From positions 18,663-82,662 of the forward strand of contig NZ_MTAW01000077.1 in assembly GCF_002154725.1 (NCBI RefSeq): a stretch of 64,000 nt of DNA. The letters run 5' to 3'. Made by a program: the position numbers and the translations under genes. Shown one piece after another: positions 34,284 to 44,558 of this stretch. Position 1 is the first letter of the stretch, and every line of letters starts with the position of its first letter. Below the pieces are notes generated by a model, which worked only from the letters and a program-made list of their open reading frames with translations, ran no database searches and was not told where the DNA came from. Origin of the DNA: Nostoc sp. 106C (GTDB lineage: Bacteria > Cyanobacteriota > Cyanobacteriia > Cyanobacteriales > Nostocaceae).

Positions 34284-34770
34284 ACATTACGAATATACGA
34301 TAAAGATTAGTAAATAATAAACTTTTATAAAATTTTGTATAGCAAGCTTGATCGGCAGTTTTGCGGATAGTGTAGATAAATAACGCTATGATTCCAAACA
34401 AGACTTAAGTATTTGCTGTTAGTAGGGGTGTAGCAATATCAAGAATTGCATGGAAGGATATCATCCTTGGGATGGATGGAACCAAGATTAGTGTACGATA
34501 ACTAGTCTATCCCACTCCTTTGAAGTCCCCGCTAGAGGGAGTCTTTAGTAGCCAACTACTAATGTAATGCAGCGCGGCGATAATAAATATACTATTCAAG
34601 ACAGCGCAAAAGCCTAGAATACAAGATTTTTGGCTTTTGAGTTCCGCGCAGCGGTATTAGCCTTTATTCCCTTTTCTAACTGCTGCCTCTTTATTGATAT
34701 AGCAGTGACGGAAATAAAAATGCCCCTTAATTTACGATGGTTTCCTAGATAGATCCTAGAATCAGCCCCT
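34284..34770. other. Divergent region between crtR and pyk
   Basis: The nearly 490 bases hold promoters for both genes. A tight hairpin AAGGAT/ATCCTT lies at about 34454-34468 and a TCCC/GGGA hairpin near 34525-34540. Neither is a terminator by itself. No known RNA family was recognised. Confidence 0.35.
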
Positions 34771-36537
34771 ATGCAATTAAGAGACTCTCTACGCCGCACA
34801 AAAATTGTCGCTACGATTGGTCCTGCTACTAGCAGTCCAGAAGTACTCAAAGCGATTATTGAAGCAGGTGCAACGACACTAAGGCTAAACTTCTCCCACG
34901 GAACTCATGCCGACCATCAGCGTAGTATCCGCTTAATTCGGCAAACCGCTTTTGAACTAAATCAGCCAGTGGCAATTCTCCAAGACTTGCAAGGGCCAAA
35001 AATTCGCTTGGGGCGGTTTGAAAATGGGTCTATAGTTGTAGCAAAAGGCGATCGCTTCACCTTGACCAATCGCCCCGTCATCGGCACACAAGACATCAGC
35101 TGTGTTACCTACGACTACTTAGCCGAAGAAGTTCCTGTTGGTGCCAAAATCCTCCTTGATGATGGACGAGTAGAAATGCTAGTCGAGGAGATTAACCGCG
35201 ATAAAGGTGATTTACATTGTCGCATTACCGTAGCTGGTAAACTATCTAACAATAAAGGTGTCAACTTTCCAGGTGTTTACCTTTCTATTAAGGCAATGAC
35301 CGACAAAGACCGAGAGGATCTAATGTTTGGTCTAGATCAGGGCGTAGACTGGATAGCACTTTCTTTTGTCCGCAATCCTCAGGATCTCATAGAAATTAAA
35401 GAGCTAATTTCCAGCACAGGCAAGAATGTACCAGTAGTTGCCAAAATTGAAAAGCACGAAGCCATTGAACAAATGGAAGCAGTTTTGGCTTTGTGCGATG
35501 GCGTTATGGTTGCTAGAGGTGATCTAGGGGTTGAACTACCAGCAGAAGATGTACCTGTGTTGCAAAAACGGCTGATTGCTACAGCAAATCGCTTAGGGAT
35601 TCCTATCATCACCGCCACTCAAATGTTAGACAGCATGGTGAGTAATCCCCGCCCCACTCGTGCTGAGGTGTCAGATGTGGCTAACGCGATTTTAGATGGC
35701 ACAGATGCGGTCATGCTCTCTAACGAAACGGCTGTGGGCAACTACCCTGTGGAAGCTGTCGCAACTATGGCACGAATTGCTGAGCGCATTGAACAGGAAG
35801 AGAGGCAAAATGCCGTTCGGCAGTTAAGAGATACGAGGCGTTCCATTCCTAACGCCATTAGTCAAGCTGTGGGGCAAATTGCAGAGCAGCTAGGTGCGGC
35901 AGCAATTATGACCTTAACCCAAACTGGGGCAACAGCTCGTAATGTGTCCAAATTCCGTCCTCAAACACCGATTTTGGCCATCACACCACATGTGAATGTA
36001 GCACGACAATTACAAATGGTGTGGGGAGTAAAACCACTGTTAGTCTTAGAACTACCTTCTACTGGTCAGACTTTTCAAGCCGCGATCAATGTTGCTCAGG
36101 AGAATAAGCTACTCACTGAGGGTGATTTAGTCGTGATGACAGCTGGCACACTCCAAGGGGTTTCAGGCTCTACAGATTTAATTAAGGTTGAAGTAGTAAC
36201 GGCGATTCTCGGTCAAGGAATTGGACTGGGACAAGGTTCTGTGAGCGGTCGCGCCAGGGTTGCCCACACGGGTATGGATGCAAGTCACTTTAATCCTGGA
36301 GATATTTTAGTTGCCCCTCGTACCACTGCCGATTTTGTTGAGGCAATTCGCAAAGCTGCTGGAATTATTACAGAAGAAGAGAGTCTTACCAGTCATGCAG
36401 CAGTCATTGGTTTGCGTCTAGGTGTACCAGTGATTGTCGGAGTAAAGAAAGCGACACAAGTAATCCGGGATGGGACAATTTTAACGCTGGATATGCAACG
36501 GGGTTTGATTTACTCTGGGGCGGTGGGAACACCTTAA
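34771..36537 (+). CDS. pyk: Pyruvate kinase with C-terminal PEP-utiliser domain
   Basis: Pyruvate kinase converts PEP and ADP to pyruvate and ATP. The 588 residues are longer than the 470-residue core because of an extra domain. The core signature is the K-containing VVAKIEKHEAIE, and ATQMLDSMVSNPRPTRAE covers the active-site loop. The last 100 residues resemble the PEP-utilising mobile domain (ILVAPRTTADFVEAIRKAAG, ITEEESLTSHAAVIGLRLGVP, with His in the TSHAA segment) seen in phosphotransfer enzymes. This extra domain is common in cyanobacterial and some Firmicute pyruvate kinases. The gene stands alone. Confidence 0.96.
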   Translation: MQLRDSLRRTKIVATIGPATSSPEVLKAIIEAGATTLRLNFSHGTHADHQRSIRLIRQTAFELNQPVAILQDLQGPKIRLGRFENGSIVVAKGDRFTLTNRPVIGTQDISCVTYDYLAEEVPVGAKILLDDGRVEMLVEEINRDKGDLHCRITVAGKLSNNKGVNFPGVYLSIKAMTDKDREDLMFGLDQGVDWIALSFVRNPQDLIEIKELISSTGKNVPVVAKIEKHEAIEQMEAVLALCDGVMVARGDLGVELPAEDVPVLQKRLIATANRLGIPIITATQMLDSMVSNPRPTRAEVSDVANAILDGTDAVMLSNETAVGNYPVEAVATMARIAERIEQEERQNAVRQLRDTRRSIPNAISQAVGQIAEQLGAAAIMTLTQTGATARNVSKFRPQTPILAITPHVNVARQLQMVWGVKPLLVLELPSTGQTFQAAINVAQENKLLTEGDLVVMTAGTLQGVSGSTDLIKVEVVTAILGQGIGLGQGSVSGRARVAHTGMDASHFNPGDILVAPRTTADFVEAIRKAAGIITEEESLTSHAAVIGLRLGVPVIVGVKKATQVIRDGTILTLDMQRGLIYSGAVGTP

Positions 36538-36571
36538 AAAATTGCTAATTTGTAATTATGAATTACGCCTG

Positions 36572-36679
36572 ATGTGAATGAGAAAGGTCTTTTACCCCAT
36601 AAGAGTTTCTCAACTAGCCCAAAATCATGGTATTGTGTCTATCAACGAAATTACAAGGGTTTCAAGACTTAATTCACAT
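36572..36679. repeat. Possible MITE-like element with 8-bp inverted ends
   Basis: ATGTGAAT at 36572-36579 is inverted at 36672-36679 (ATTCACAT), bounding a 108-base stretch between pyk and the Uma2 gene. There is no coding content. No target duplication was verified. It may be a relic of a mobile element. Confidence 0.35.
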
Positions 36680-36703
36680 TCAACGTGAATTACTCAAAAA
36701 TAT

Positions 36704-37291
36704 CTACTCTGATGGATTTTCAAACTTGACTCGTTCATAAATCTGGCGATGAGGAATTTGGCAGTTGGCTGAAGCTAAAGTTAAAACTCCATCTTCATCG
36801 TCAGATTCTTTAAAAAGCCAGTTACCCTCTGATGTTTTGCTAAATTGTTCAATATGAAATTGATATTGGTCAATTAAAATATATTCTTGGAATTCTGGAA
36901 TTGAACGGTAATAAGTAAACTTATCTCCTCTATCTCGACTACTAGTAGATTTAGAAAGTATCTCAAAAATAATACTGGGATTGATAACTGTGTCTGTGCG
37001 TCCTTCTTGAAAGATGGGTTCGTCTTTGATTATCAGGACATCTGGATATGTGTATTCCCGATAACGAGGAATCCATAGACGTAGATCGCTAGTATAGACA
37101 AGATAATCTTGTTGTATAAGAGCAAGTCCGAGAGCAATTATTAAATTAATAATAATTTGATTATGATTAATCGAGCCGCCAGTCACTGGTACGATTTCCC
37201 CATTACGGTATTCGCTGCGGTACTCAGCACTCTCTTCAAGCGTTAAGTATTCCTCAATAGAATATAGACGGGGGGCAGTTTGCACAACCAT
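36704..37291 (-). CDS. Uma2-family (PD-(D/E)XK) endonuclease
   Basis: The 195-residue protein belongs to the Uma2 family, abundant in cyanobacteria. Its restriction-like core has a conserved Glu/Asp-x(n)-(E/Q)xK-type site: YPDVLIIKDEP (the Asp) and IIFEILSKSTSSRDRG (the Glu and the Lys/Ser). The C-terminal part EYILIDQYQFHIEQF is family-typical. Function is not settled; mobile or repair roles have been proposed. Two other Uma2 copies in this window are decayed. Confidence 0.9.
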   Translation of the reverse strand: MVVQTAPRLYSIEEYLTLEESAEYRSEYRNGEIVPVTGGSINHNQIIINLIIALGLALIQQDYLVYTSDLRLWIPRYREYTYPDVLIIKDEPIFQEGRTDTVINPSIIFEILSKSTSSRDRGDKFTYYRSIPEFQEYILIDQYQFHIEQFSKTSEGNWLFKESDDEDGVLTLASANCQIPHRQIYERVKFENPSE

Positions 37292-37337
37292 AAGATTTAT
37301 TGGCTAAATATTTAGCAAGTTTACTTTAGCCTAGCAC

Positions 37338-38399
37338 TCACAGATAGCGTGATAAAACTTCGGCGGTGGCTTGTCCTGTTTTCTCCCAACTGAACTGATT
37401 TGCTCTAGCAATACCTTGAGTAGAAAGATGCGATCGCAAATTTGAATTATTTGCAACAGCCTGCATAGCTTCTGTTATTTCTCCTGTATTGTAGGGATTG
37501 ATTAAAATCGCAGCATCGCCAGCTACTTCAGGAAGAGAGGAGATATTAGAAGTAATCACAGGAGTACCACAAGCCATTGCTTCCAGGACAGGTAAGCCAA
37601 AGCCTTCCCATAAACTAGGAAAGACAAGCGCGATCGCACCATTAATAATTTTTGGTAATTCTTTGTAAGGAACGTAGTCCAGAAATTTTACCTGATTAGT
37701 TAAACTTAATTCTTCAACTTGCGCTTGTAAAGCAGGAGTATAACGGCGATCGCTAGGCCCTACCAACCAAAGTTCGTACTCTTTACAATTTGGTAATGCA
37801 GCAAAGGCGGTAATTAATCGATGGACATTTTTGTAAGAATCTTGGCGACCAATGTAAAGAAAGTAATTACAGGTTGGGAGGTTGAGGAAACGAAAATGAT
37901 TGCGATCGTGTGCGAGGAGGATAGGAGTAATTTTACTAATAGGAATTTGGTAAAAGTTGATGATGTCTTTAGCTGTGGCTTGGGAGTTACAGATAATATG
38001 CTGTGCTTGAGTGAGCACTTGGGGGATGTAGTAGCGATTGTAGGGTATTAGAGGTGAAAAGCGTCTAGGAAAGCGTAATGGTATTAAGTCATGAAACATC
38101 ACAACAAAACGACAATTTGCATAGAGAGGCGCTTCCGGTAGAGGAGAAAATAATAGATGAGATTTGAGCTTTTTATAAATTTTTGGTAATTGAAATTCTG
38201 TCCAGGTAAGGCGCCGAAAATGGCCTAATGTACCTTGGTCGGGTGTTAAATTTGAAGGAATATCATAGCATGTATAGTTAGGGATTGCTTCTGCAACTAG
38301 TAATTTTGGATTCAGCAATTCAAAATAAGGAAATATATTACTAGCATAGGTTGTGATACCTGTAGGTTTTTTAGACAAAAAAGAAAGATTGACTAACAA
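37338..38399 (-). CDS. Glycosyltransferase, GT4/GT-B type
   Basis: The 353-residue protein has the GT-B fold with the donor-binding motif EGFGLPVLEAMACGTPVITS near the C-terminal third, followed by SLPEVAGDAAILINP. It probably transfers a sugar from a nucleotide-sugar donor to a growing polysaccharide at the inner face of the membrane. It lies at the end of a minus-strand run of polysaccharide genes, 20 bases after the next upstream glycosyltransferase. Sugar and acceptor specificity cannot be read from the sequence. Confidence 0.9.
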   Translation of the reverse strand: MLVNLSFLSKKPTGITTYASNIFPYFELLNPKLLVAEAIPNYTCYDIPSNLTPDQGTLGHFRRLTWTEFQLPKIYKKLKSHLLFSPLPEAPLYANCRFVVMFHDLIPLRFPRRFSPLIPYNRYYIPQVLTQAQHIICNSQATAKDIINFYQIPISKITPILLAHDRNHFRFLNLPTCNYFLYIGRQDSYKNVHRLITAFAALPNCKEYELWLVGPSDRRYTPALQAQVEELSLTNQVKFLDYVPYKELPKIINGAIALVFPSLWEGFGLPVLEAMACGTPVITSNISSLPEVAGDAAILINPYNTGEITEAMQAVANNSNLRSHLSTQGIARANQFSWEKTGQATAEVLSRYL

Positions 38400-38419
38400 T
38401 TTTTAATCTTTATATAAAA

Positions 38420-39736
38420 TTAATTACAAAAATATGAGAGGAATTCTTCAGCACACTGTTGCCAAGAATATGGCTTATACTGATTTTTAATATGGTTTAC
38501 TAACTGATTGTAGTAAATATCTGAATTAAGTAGCTTTTTTAAAGCTTGGTAAAGTTCTGATGGTTGATTAGGATCAAAATATAAGCAAAAATCTCCACCG
38601 ACTTCAGGTAAAGAACCACCATTGCTTGCAATTACAGGCTTATAGTACTGAAGTGCTTCTACAACGGGTAATCCAAATCCTTCATAAAATGAGGCTTGAA
38701 CTAGACAGTAACAGTTTCTATAGAGAAGACTAAGCTGATCATCTGTTACTGCACCTAGTATATGTATACGCTTTCCATACATTCTATTCGACTCGATCAG
38801 CATATCAGTCTCTAAATGCCAGCCTCTATTACCAGCAAAAAGCAAATTTATTTCTTCATTATTTGAATTTACTAATAAATCAAAGGCTGCCATAATAGTT
38901 TTAATATTTTTATGAGGAGCCAGACTACCAACTACTAATATATATGGTTTATTCAGTAGTTCTCTTTGGGTTTTATCAAAAATATTATTATCTATACTCA
39001 CTAAACAATCTAGATTTAAGTAGTCACAGCCCAATCGAAAGCTATTAATTGTTAAATTTTTATTACTAATTGCTATAATACCCATACTTTGGGCATTCCT
39101 ATAGTCTTTCGCACTATTATCAGAAATACATAGAACTTTATCAAATAAGTTAGAATAGTCTCTATAAAATTTAGTAAAAGCCGCAGCAAATTTTTGTCCA
39201 CAAAATTCTGGAAATTTTATAGGTATAAGGTCATAACATATAATTGCAATTACAACTTCATGGTTTTTTAAATTATTTAAAAAATTGTAATAGGTTTTAG
39301 GTAAATCCCAGTTAGCATCAGCAATTATATAAATGTCTCCTGGTAAGATTTTTATGCCTTCAAACTCAAGTGAGCCATTTTTGCTTCTAATAAAATTTAA
39401 ATAAAGCCATTGAATCAAAGATAATATAAATGGAAATAAATTAAAAAATTTATTTTTAAACTTAGACCATAATATCTGAAATTTTACAATTATTTTATTA
39501 AGAGTATAAACATATTGATTGCTTGTAGCTATCTCACCATTATTTTTTTCACTCAGATTAGTAACCCTACGCATAAAGTTACCATCAAACATAACTGCTA
39601 CTACTTCTATATTTGTATAGCTTGAACTCGAACTGAGCCTATCCAACTCAGATGCAAGTTGACGAACTACTCGATGTATTCCAGTATTTTTATATGTATA
39701 ATTTGCTGTATGAGTACAATCTATAAATATTCTCAT
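38420..39736 (-). CDS. Glycosyltransferase, GT4 type
   Basis: The 438-residue protein is GT-B. The C-terminal domain shows LVVGSLAPHKNIKTI-like VGSLAPHKNI, ILGAVTDDQL and EGFGLPVVEALQ, and the N-terminal domain has RIFIDCTHTAN. Codon use and base composition are noticeably more AT-rich than the neighbouring housekeeping genes, in agreement with gain by transfer or with weak expression. It is separated by 155 bases from the two-domain glycosyltransferase upstream. Confidence 0.88.
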   Translation of the reverse strand: MRIFIDCTHTANYTYKNTGIHRVVRQLASELDRLSSSSSYTNIEVVAVMFDGNFMRRVTNLSEKNNGEIATSNQYVYTLNKIIVKFQILWSKFKNKFFNLFPFILSLIQWLYLNFIRSKNGSLEFEGIKILPGDIYIIADANWDLPKTYYNFLNNLKNHEVVIAIICYDLIPIKFPEFCGQKFAAAFTKFYRDYSNLFDKVLCISDNSAKDYRNAQSMGIIAISNKNLTINSFRLGCDYLNLDCLVSIDNNIFDKTQRELLNKPYILVVGSLAPHKNIKTIMAAFDLLVNSNNEEINLLFAGNRGWHLETDMLIESNRMYGKRIHILGAVTDDQLSLLYRNCYCLVQASFYEGFGLPVVEALQYYKPVIASNGGSLPEVGGDFCLYFDPNQPSELYQALKKLLNSDIYYNQLVNHIKNQYKPYSWQQCAEEFLSYFCN

Positions 39737-39891
39737 TTATGGCTTTTAGACTATATTATTTAGTAACTAATTAATATATTAGTGCTCAGGAAAAGCTCTT
39801 TTCCAAAATAATTTGTTTAGCTTAGTTAGAGATAAAGTATTCTTATTTTTATAAAACTTTAAACACCAGTAGAGACCCTACTATATGGAAA

Positions 39892-42444
39892 TTAAATCTT
39901 ATCCTGTATCTCAATAGCGCTAGCAAATGGTGCTAAAAGGCTTTCTGGAATATTAGCTTCCAGTTTTGCTATTTCTCGTCCTACATAGTCAGCAAGCAAC
40001 TTTTGTTTAGTCACAGGTGAGGAAAGTACTTGTTGAATAAACTCAACATACAAACGAGCACATCGTTCGGGTGAATGTTCCCTAACAATGTACTCAGATG
40101 CATTTCTACTTAGTAGATTTCTATATTCTAAATTTTCCGTTAAAACAAGCAAGGCTTTGAATATTTCCTCAACCTCATTACTGTGAGTAGGATGAGGGAT
40201 TTTTAAAACTACGTTATTAGAAAAATCTGAAAAAGAACCTATATCTGTAACAATTGTAGCTTTTCCAAGAGACAATATTCTTAGCAACGAGGCTGAACTT
40301 TCACCATTAAAGGGAAACCTTAAATTTAAGCAAATATCTGATAATTGTATATATTGATAAAATTCTTGCATATTTATATAGCCTGTTACTTTTACCTTAC
40401 CTTGTAAATTTAACTTGCTAATTTCATGTTCTAAATCAATTGAACCTAGGTAATCGGTACCGCCAACATATAATAAGTAAGCATCTTGTTTATAAGAAAG
40501 CAGCTTTTGAAAAGCCTGAAGAATTTGCAGAGGACGCTTAGTTTTATTAATAAAGCCAAATGTTGAAATTACAAAGCTATCATCAGGAATTCCTAATTCT
40601 TGAATTCCATTTTTAAAGGATGTGTTTTGAAAATTTACTTGAGGAACTAGCTGGGGTATATGGGTGATAAATTCATTATCATAACTAAATTCTTGTACAG
40701 CATGATTATAAGCCCATTTACTATGTAAAACAACGCCTAGAGAACGACTAAAGATTCTTCTATTTATATAGATTTCTGCTGCCGATAAATTATCATCAAT
40801 ATTTAATTTTCCCTTTTTAATCAGATTTAATATCTCTAACGCTTTACCTTTTCCATAGCTATGTTCTAATTCTTTAAATAAGCTGATACCAAGTTCTGAG
40901 CGTTGAGCTTCCAGATAATTGATCAGACCTCCTAAGTAATAGTCATGTAGTACTGTTATCCCAGAATACCTCATTAATTGAGAGTACATATAACAATGGT
41001 AACTGCTATTACCCATTTGATAGATAATACCTTCATATTCTTGCAATTTTAACTGCTCTTCAAATTGCTCGTGAGTAAAATAGTAGTTATCTGTGTTAGC
41101 TTCAGGTAAGTAACTCTCATCATGGTACAAATCTACATGAAAATGTTGTGATAAAAATGGTAATAAGTCTTGGCTATAATCTGCTATGCCTGATTTAATA
41201 GGTGCAAACGGGCTGAAAAAAGCTAATTGAGTTTTGTCTTCAACTGCTTTTACTCTATTAAATGAAACAGATACTTTACTTAAGGGTTGATGTTCTAAAA
41301 AAACATCTAGCATTTTTTGTCCAACAGATTGCCAAGAAAATTTTGCCGCTTGTTGAAGCGAATTCTTAGAAAAGTGATTTCTTAAATTATCATTAGATAA
41401 GAATTTTTCCATAATCTTAGCTATATCATCTGGCGAGTATGGATCGAAAAGTTGCTCTGTAGATCCTAAAATCTCTGGCAAGGATGATTTATTACTAGCA
41501 ATAGCTAGTGCACCACATGAAATAGCCTCTAATAGAGGTAATCCAAAGCCTTCATATAAAGAAGGGAAGACGAATAAAGCGCAGGTTGAATATAAAGCTC
41601 TTAGTTCTTCATCAGTAATATAATTTGTTAATATTAGTAAATCTTCAACTCTTAACTTTCTTGCCAAGGTAGTAATTTCTTGAGTAAAAGAATGAGAAAC
41701 TTTGCAAGCAATTACTAACTGGTATGATTCTCGTAAATTCTTGGGTAGCTGAGAAAAAGCTGTAACTAATCCTTCAATATTCTTTCGCCAATCCTCACCT
41801 CCTGTATAAAGGATAAATGGCTTGTAAATACCAAACTTATCTGCAAAAGTCTTTATCCAAAATTGACGTTCTGTAGCTAGAATAGGAGTAAAAAATGAAG
41901 AAACTCCACCTGAAACGTTAAGAACTTTATCAGGAGATATATTGAGAAGTTTAATTACATCTTGGCGAGTAGCTTCAGAAATTGCAAATATAAAATCTGC
42001 ATTCTGCACATTCTTTAAACGTCTCATGTACAGAGAATGCATATTTGGATCATTTAAATATTTATTTGCAAATATAAGTGGAATCAAATCATAGCAAATT
42101 GTAAAAACTTTTTTTGGAAAATCAACATAGTCAGGTATTGTAGAGTCTAACCCTTCCATTGGGCTAGGTAAAAAGATTATGTCAACATCTGCTGATATTA
42201 AAATTGTTTTTAATAACAAGTCATTGAGAGTACAGCTTCCAGGATATGGGTAAGATACAGAAGTGTATGAAAAACGACTCTCATCTAATTCTGGGGCTGG
42301 CAAAGTATTATTTGCATATAACTTGTAGTTAAGAGCATTGGATTGATTAAATAAGGTTTCTATTACAGACTGCGTGTATCGCCCAATGCCCCTATTTCTA
42401 GAATTAGTTGTTTGAAGGGCTTGAATATCAATTGCAATGTTCAT
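39892..42444 (-). CDS. Two-domain glycosyltransferase (GT4-GT4 fusion)
   Basis: The 850-residue protein contains two GT-B units in tandem. The first (about 1-380) has NIAIDIQALQTTNSRNRGIGRY at its start and the donor motif EGFGLPLLEAISCG. The second (about 420-810) starts with LAFFSPFAPIKSGIADYSQD and has the weaker donor motif GESSASLLRILSLGKATIVTD. Such fusions can add two sugars in succession. It lies between the single-domain glycosyltransferase and a methyltransferase, all on the minus strand and spaced closely. Confidence 0.9.
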   Translation of the reverse strand: MNIAIDIQALQTTNSRNRGIGRYTQSVIETLFNQSNALNYKLYANNTLPAPELDESRFSYTSVSYPYPGSCTLNDLLLKTILISADVDIIFLPSPMEGLDSTIPDYVDFPKKVFTICYDLIPLIFANKYLNDPNMHSLYMRRLKNVQNADFIFAISEATRQDVIKLLNISPDKVLNVSGGVSSFFTPILATERQFWIKTFADKFGIYKPFILYTGGEDWRKNIEGLVTAFSQLPKNLRESYQLVIACKVSHSFTQEITTLARKLRVEDLLILTNYITDEELRALYSTCALFVFPSLYEGFGLPLLEAISCGALAIASNKSSLPEILGSTEQLFDPYSPDDIAKIMEKFLSNDNLRNHFSKNSLQQAAKFSWQSVGQKMLDVFLEHQPLSKVSVSFNRVKAVEDKTQLAFFSPFAPIKSGIADYSQDLLPFLSQHFHVDLYHDESYLPEANTDNYYFTHEQFEEQLKLQEYEGIIYQMGNSSYHCYMYSQLMRYSGITVLHDYYLGGLINYLEAQRSELGISLFKELEHSYGKGKALEILNLIKKGKLNIDDNLSAAEIYINRRIFSRSLGVVLHSKWAYNHAVQEFSYDNEFITHIPQLVPQVNFQNTSFKNGIQELGIPDDSFVISTFGFINKTKRPLQILQAFQKLLSYKQDAYLLYVGGTDYLGSIDLEHEISKLNLQGKVKVTGYINMQEFYQYIQLSDICLNLRFPFNGESSASLLRILSLGKATIVTDIGSFSDFSNNVVLKIPHPTHSNEVEEIFKALLVLTENLEYRNLLSRNASEYIVREHSPERCARLYVEFIQQVLSSPVTKQKLLADYVGREIAKLEANIPESLLAPFASAIEIQDKI

Positions 42445-42470
42445 GCTATATCAATTCTGTATTTAAGTCT

Positions 42471-43604
42471 TTATAAAATATTTTTCTTACATACCAGCAT
42501 AGCTACCGCCCCAGGAAGGTAGTTATTAGGGTTGTGTTCTTTTCTAGAAGCTTCTAATTCGTTATCGGTAATAACCAAAGTGAAGTTATCTTTGCGTACT
42601 CCATAAGCGATTTTAATAATCTCAAAATCTTGAACTAATCTTTGAACTGATTCCTTATTATAAATTCGATGCACTGGTGTCAAAGCTTCCTTTCCATAAG
42701 GAACTGTTAGGATAAAATGCCCTTCTGGCTTTAAAAGAGCATAAATTTGTTTAATAGCTTCAAGATCATAATTTTCTTTTATTTTATCTCCATACCATCC
42801 TAATCCTATATGTTCTATGGTAGATAAGGCAACTACACAATCGAAGCTGGCTGGCGGTAGTACTGGCTGACAAATATCACTTTTAACAAACTTTAAGTTT
42901 GGATGAAACAATCCTATAGGACGAATATCTATTGCTGTAACTGAGTAATTAAAGCTAGCCAACTCATATGATAAAAGGCTCTCAGATGCTCCTACATCTA
43001 GAATGTTTATTGGCTTAGAGTCATACAAACTAGCTATAGAATGTATCACAAAAGTCTTTTCTAAAATCCTTTCAGTCGTCCCAACCCAATGAGCTTCCCC
43101 GTTTTCACGGTAACCTACCAATATTGGATCGTTAAACCATAAACCACTCTCTTTCTTAGCTTCTTCAGAAGAAGCTAATTGCTTCTCTAAGCTATTATTA
43201 CTATTTAGTTTTGCTGAAATTTCTTCTAGTCTTAACTCTAATTTAGACAGAGCTTCTACTTTTTCTTCCAACTGAACAAATTTTTCGTTTAGTTCTTTAT
43301 CTCTTATGTTATATTCATGATTTTGCTCCACCAGCTTATATATAATATTTCTGATAGCAGAGTTAAAATAAACTTGTCTTTTTAGAATAGGCCATGCTAC
43401 TTTTTTGAGAATATTCTTCAGCCATTTACGAATAGTATTTCGATATACTTCATTAAAGAAAAGTAAATAATTTCCATCTATTTCTCCAAAATCACTATTG
43501 TGAGCTATTTGAATATATTCCTTTTGTGAATTTTCAGAATGATAAAATTTATTAGACTCTTGGTAAACATTTTTGATACGTTCTAATATATATTCAAAAC
43601 TCAT
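42471..43604 (-). CDS. SAM-dependent methyltransferase with coiled coil
   Basis: The 377-residue protein has a helical N-terminal part with a coiled coil (about 100-150, LNEKFVQLEEKVEALSKLELRLEEI in pieces) and a class I methyltransferase domain after it (about 195-375). The motif I is ILDVGASESLLSYELASF, and FDCVVALSTIEHIGLGWYG follows. It may modify the end of a polysaccharide chain or act as a chain terminator, as similar kinase-methyltransferase proteins do in ABC-exported O-antigens. That role is inferred from the position next to a Wzm/Wzt-type exporter. Confidence 0.8.
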   Translation of the reverse strand: MSFEYILERIKNVYQESNKFYHSENSQKEYIQIAHNSDFGEIDGNYLLFFNEVYRNTIRKWLKNILKKVAWPILKRQVYFNSAIRNIIYKLVEQNHEYNIRDKELNEKFVQLEEKVEALSKLELRLEEISAKLNSNNSLEKQLASSEEAKKESGLWFNDPILVGYRENGEAHWVGTTERILEKTFVIHSIASLYDSKPINILDVGASESLLSYELASFNYSVTAIDIRPIGLFHPNLKFVKSDICQPVLPPASFDCVVALSTIEHIGLGWYGDKIKENYDLEAIKQIYALLKPEGHFILTVPYGKEALTPVHRIYNKESVQRLVQDFEIIKIAYGVRKDNFTLVITDNELEASRKEHNPNNYLPGAVAMLVCKKNIL

Positions 43605-43823
43605 TTAATTCCTCAAAATTTTAACTAGTAAAGCTGAAAATGTAAATTTTAAAATATAAGATGATTTGAGAAATTAAACAAGCTTATTATATCTAAATCA
43701 CCTATATTATAACTTTAATATATAATATCGAATTATATTGTTGTTGCAGATTTCATATATAATTGATCTAATTTTGTGATAAAAGTGCAATTTACCTACC
43801 TAAAATTGCTAATAAATCTATAT
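43605..43823. other. AT-rich spacer with possible promoter of the GT genes
   Basis: The 219 bases between the methyltransferase and the ABC ATPase are over 70 percent A/T by eye. They may carry a second promoter in the cluster. No motif stands out. Confidence 0.3.
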
Positions 43824-44558
43824 TTAATTTAATGCTTCCAAGTAACATTTTACAGCTTCTTCGGCAGTACCGATAAAGCGTATTTTACCCTTATCTAGCC
43901 AAACCCCACGAGCACATGACTGTTGTACAAAGCCTAAATCATGGGACACTACTAATACTGTAGCCCTGGCATCCCAAAACTTATCTATTCTTTGCTTGCA
44001 TTTGATCTTAAAGCTTTCATCTCCTACAGAAAGTACTTCATCCAAAATCAAAATATCTGGCTGGACATCTGTAGCGATCGCAAACCCCAACCGCGCTACC
44101 ATACCAGAAGATAAACCTTTTACTGGAACTAATGTATAGTCCTGCAATTCTGCAAACTCTAAAATTGACTGCACTCTTTCTCGCATCTCTGCTCTAGAAA
44201 AGCCTAATAAAATTCCATACAGCAGAATATTATCCATAACAGAAATTTCTGGATCAAACCCTGCTCCTAGTTCAATCAACGGCGCAATTTGTCCTTTTAC
44301 CCGGACTGATCCGGTTGTTGGTTGCAGAATCCCAGAAATTATTTTCAAAAGAGTTGATTTACCAGAGCCATTTGCTCCAATAATACCTATTTTTTCTCCT
44401 GTCTCGACTACCAAATCAATTTTATCTAATACTAATTTCTTAGCTGGTTTGCGGTACTTACCTTCAAGAACAGTGAGTATAGTTTTTTTGAGATCGTAAG
44501 AAAATTCTTCTTGTGTTCGTCTCCACAACGAAACTTGATCTAGACGAATTACTTCCAT
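43824..44558 (-). CDS. ABC transporter ATP-binding protein (Wzt/TagH type)
   Basis: The 244-residue ATPase has the Walker A GANGSGKST (61-69), signature LSSGMVARLGFAIA and Walker B ILILDEVLSVGD. The N-terminal segment before the Walker A site (RKPAKKLVLDKIDLV) is typical of ATPases for polysaccharide export. The C-terminus is short, with no carbohydrate-binding Wzt extension, so chain-end recognition may be absent or separate. The start ATG comes immediately after the stop of the permease, indicating coupled translation. Confidence 0.93.
   Translation of the reverse strand: MEVIRLDQVSLWRRTQEEFSYDLKKTILTVLEGKYRKPAKKLVLDKIDLVVETGEKIGIIGANGSGKSTLLKIISGILQPTTGSVRVKGQIAPLIELGAGFDPEISVMDNILLYGILLGFSRAEMRERVQSILEFAELQDYTLVPVKGLSSGMVARLGFAIATDVQPDILILDEVLSVGDESFKIKCKQRIDKFWDARATVLVVSHDLGFVQQSCARGVWLDKGKIRFIGTAEEAVKCYLEALN

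Noticed and set aside
34454..34540. Hairpins in the crtR-pyk gap considered as a riboswitch or sRNA
   Set aside because: Stems are short (four to six pairs) and no known RNA core or T-run follows.
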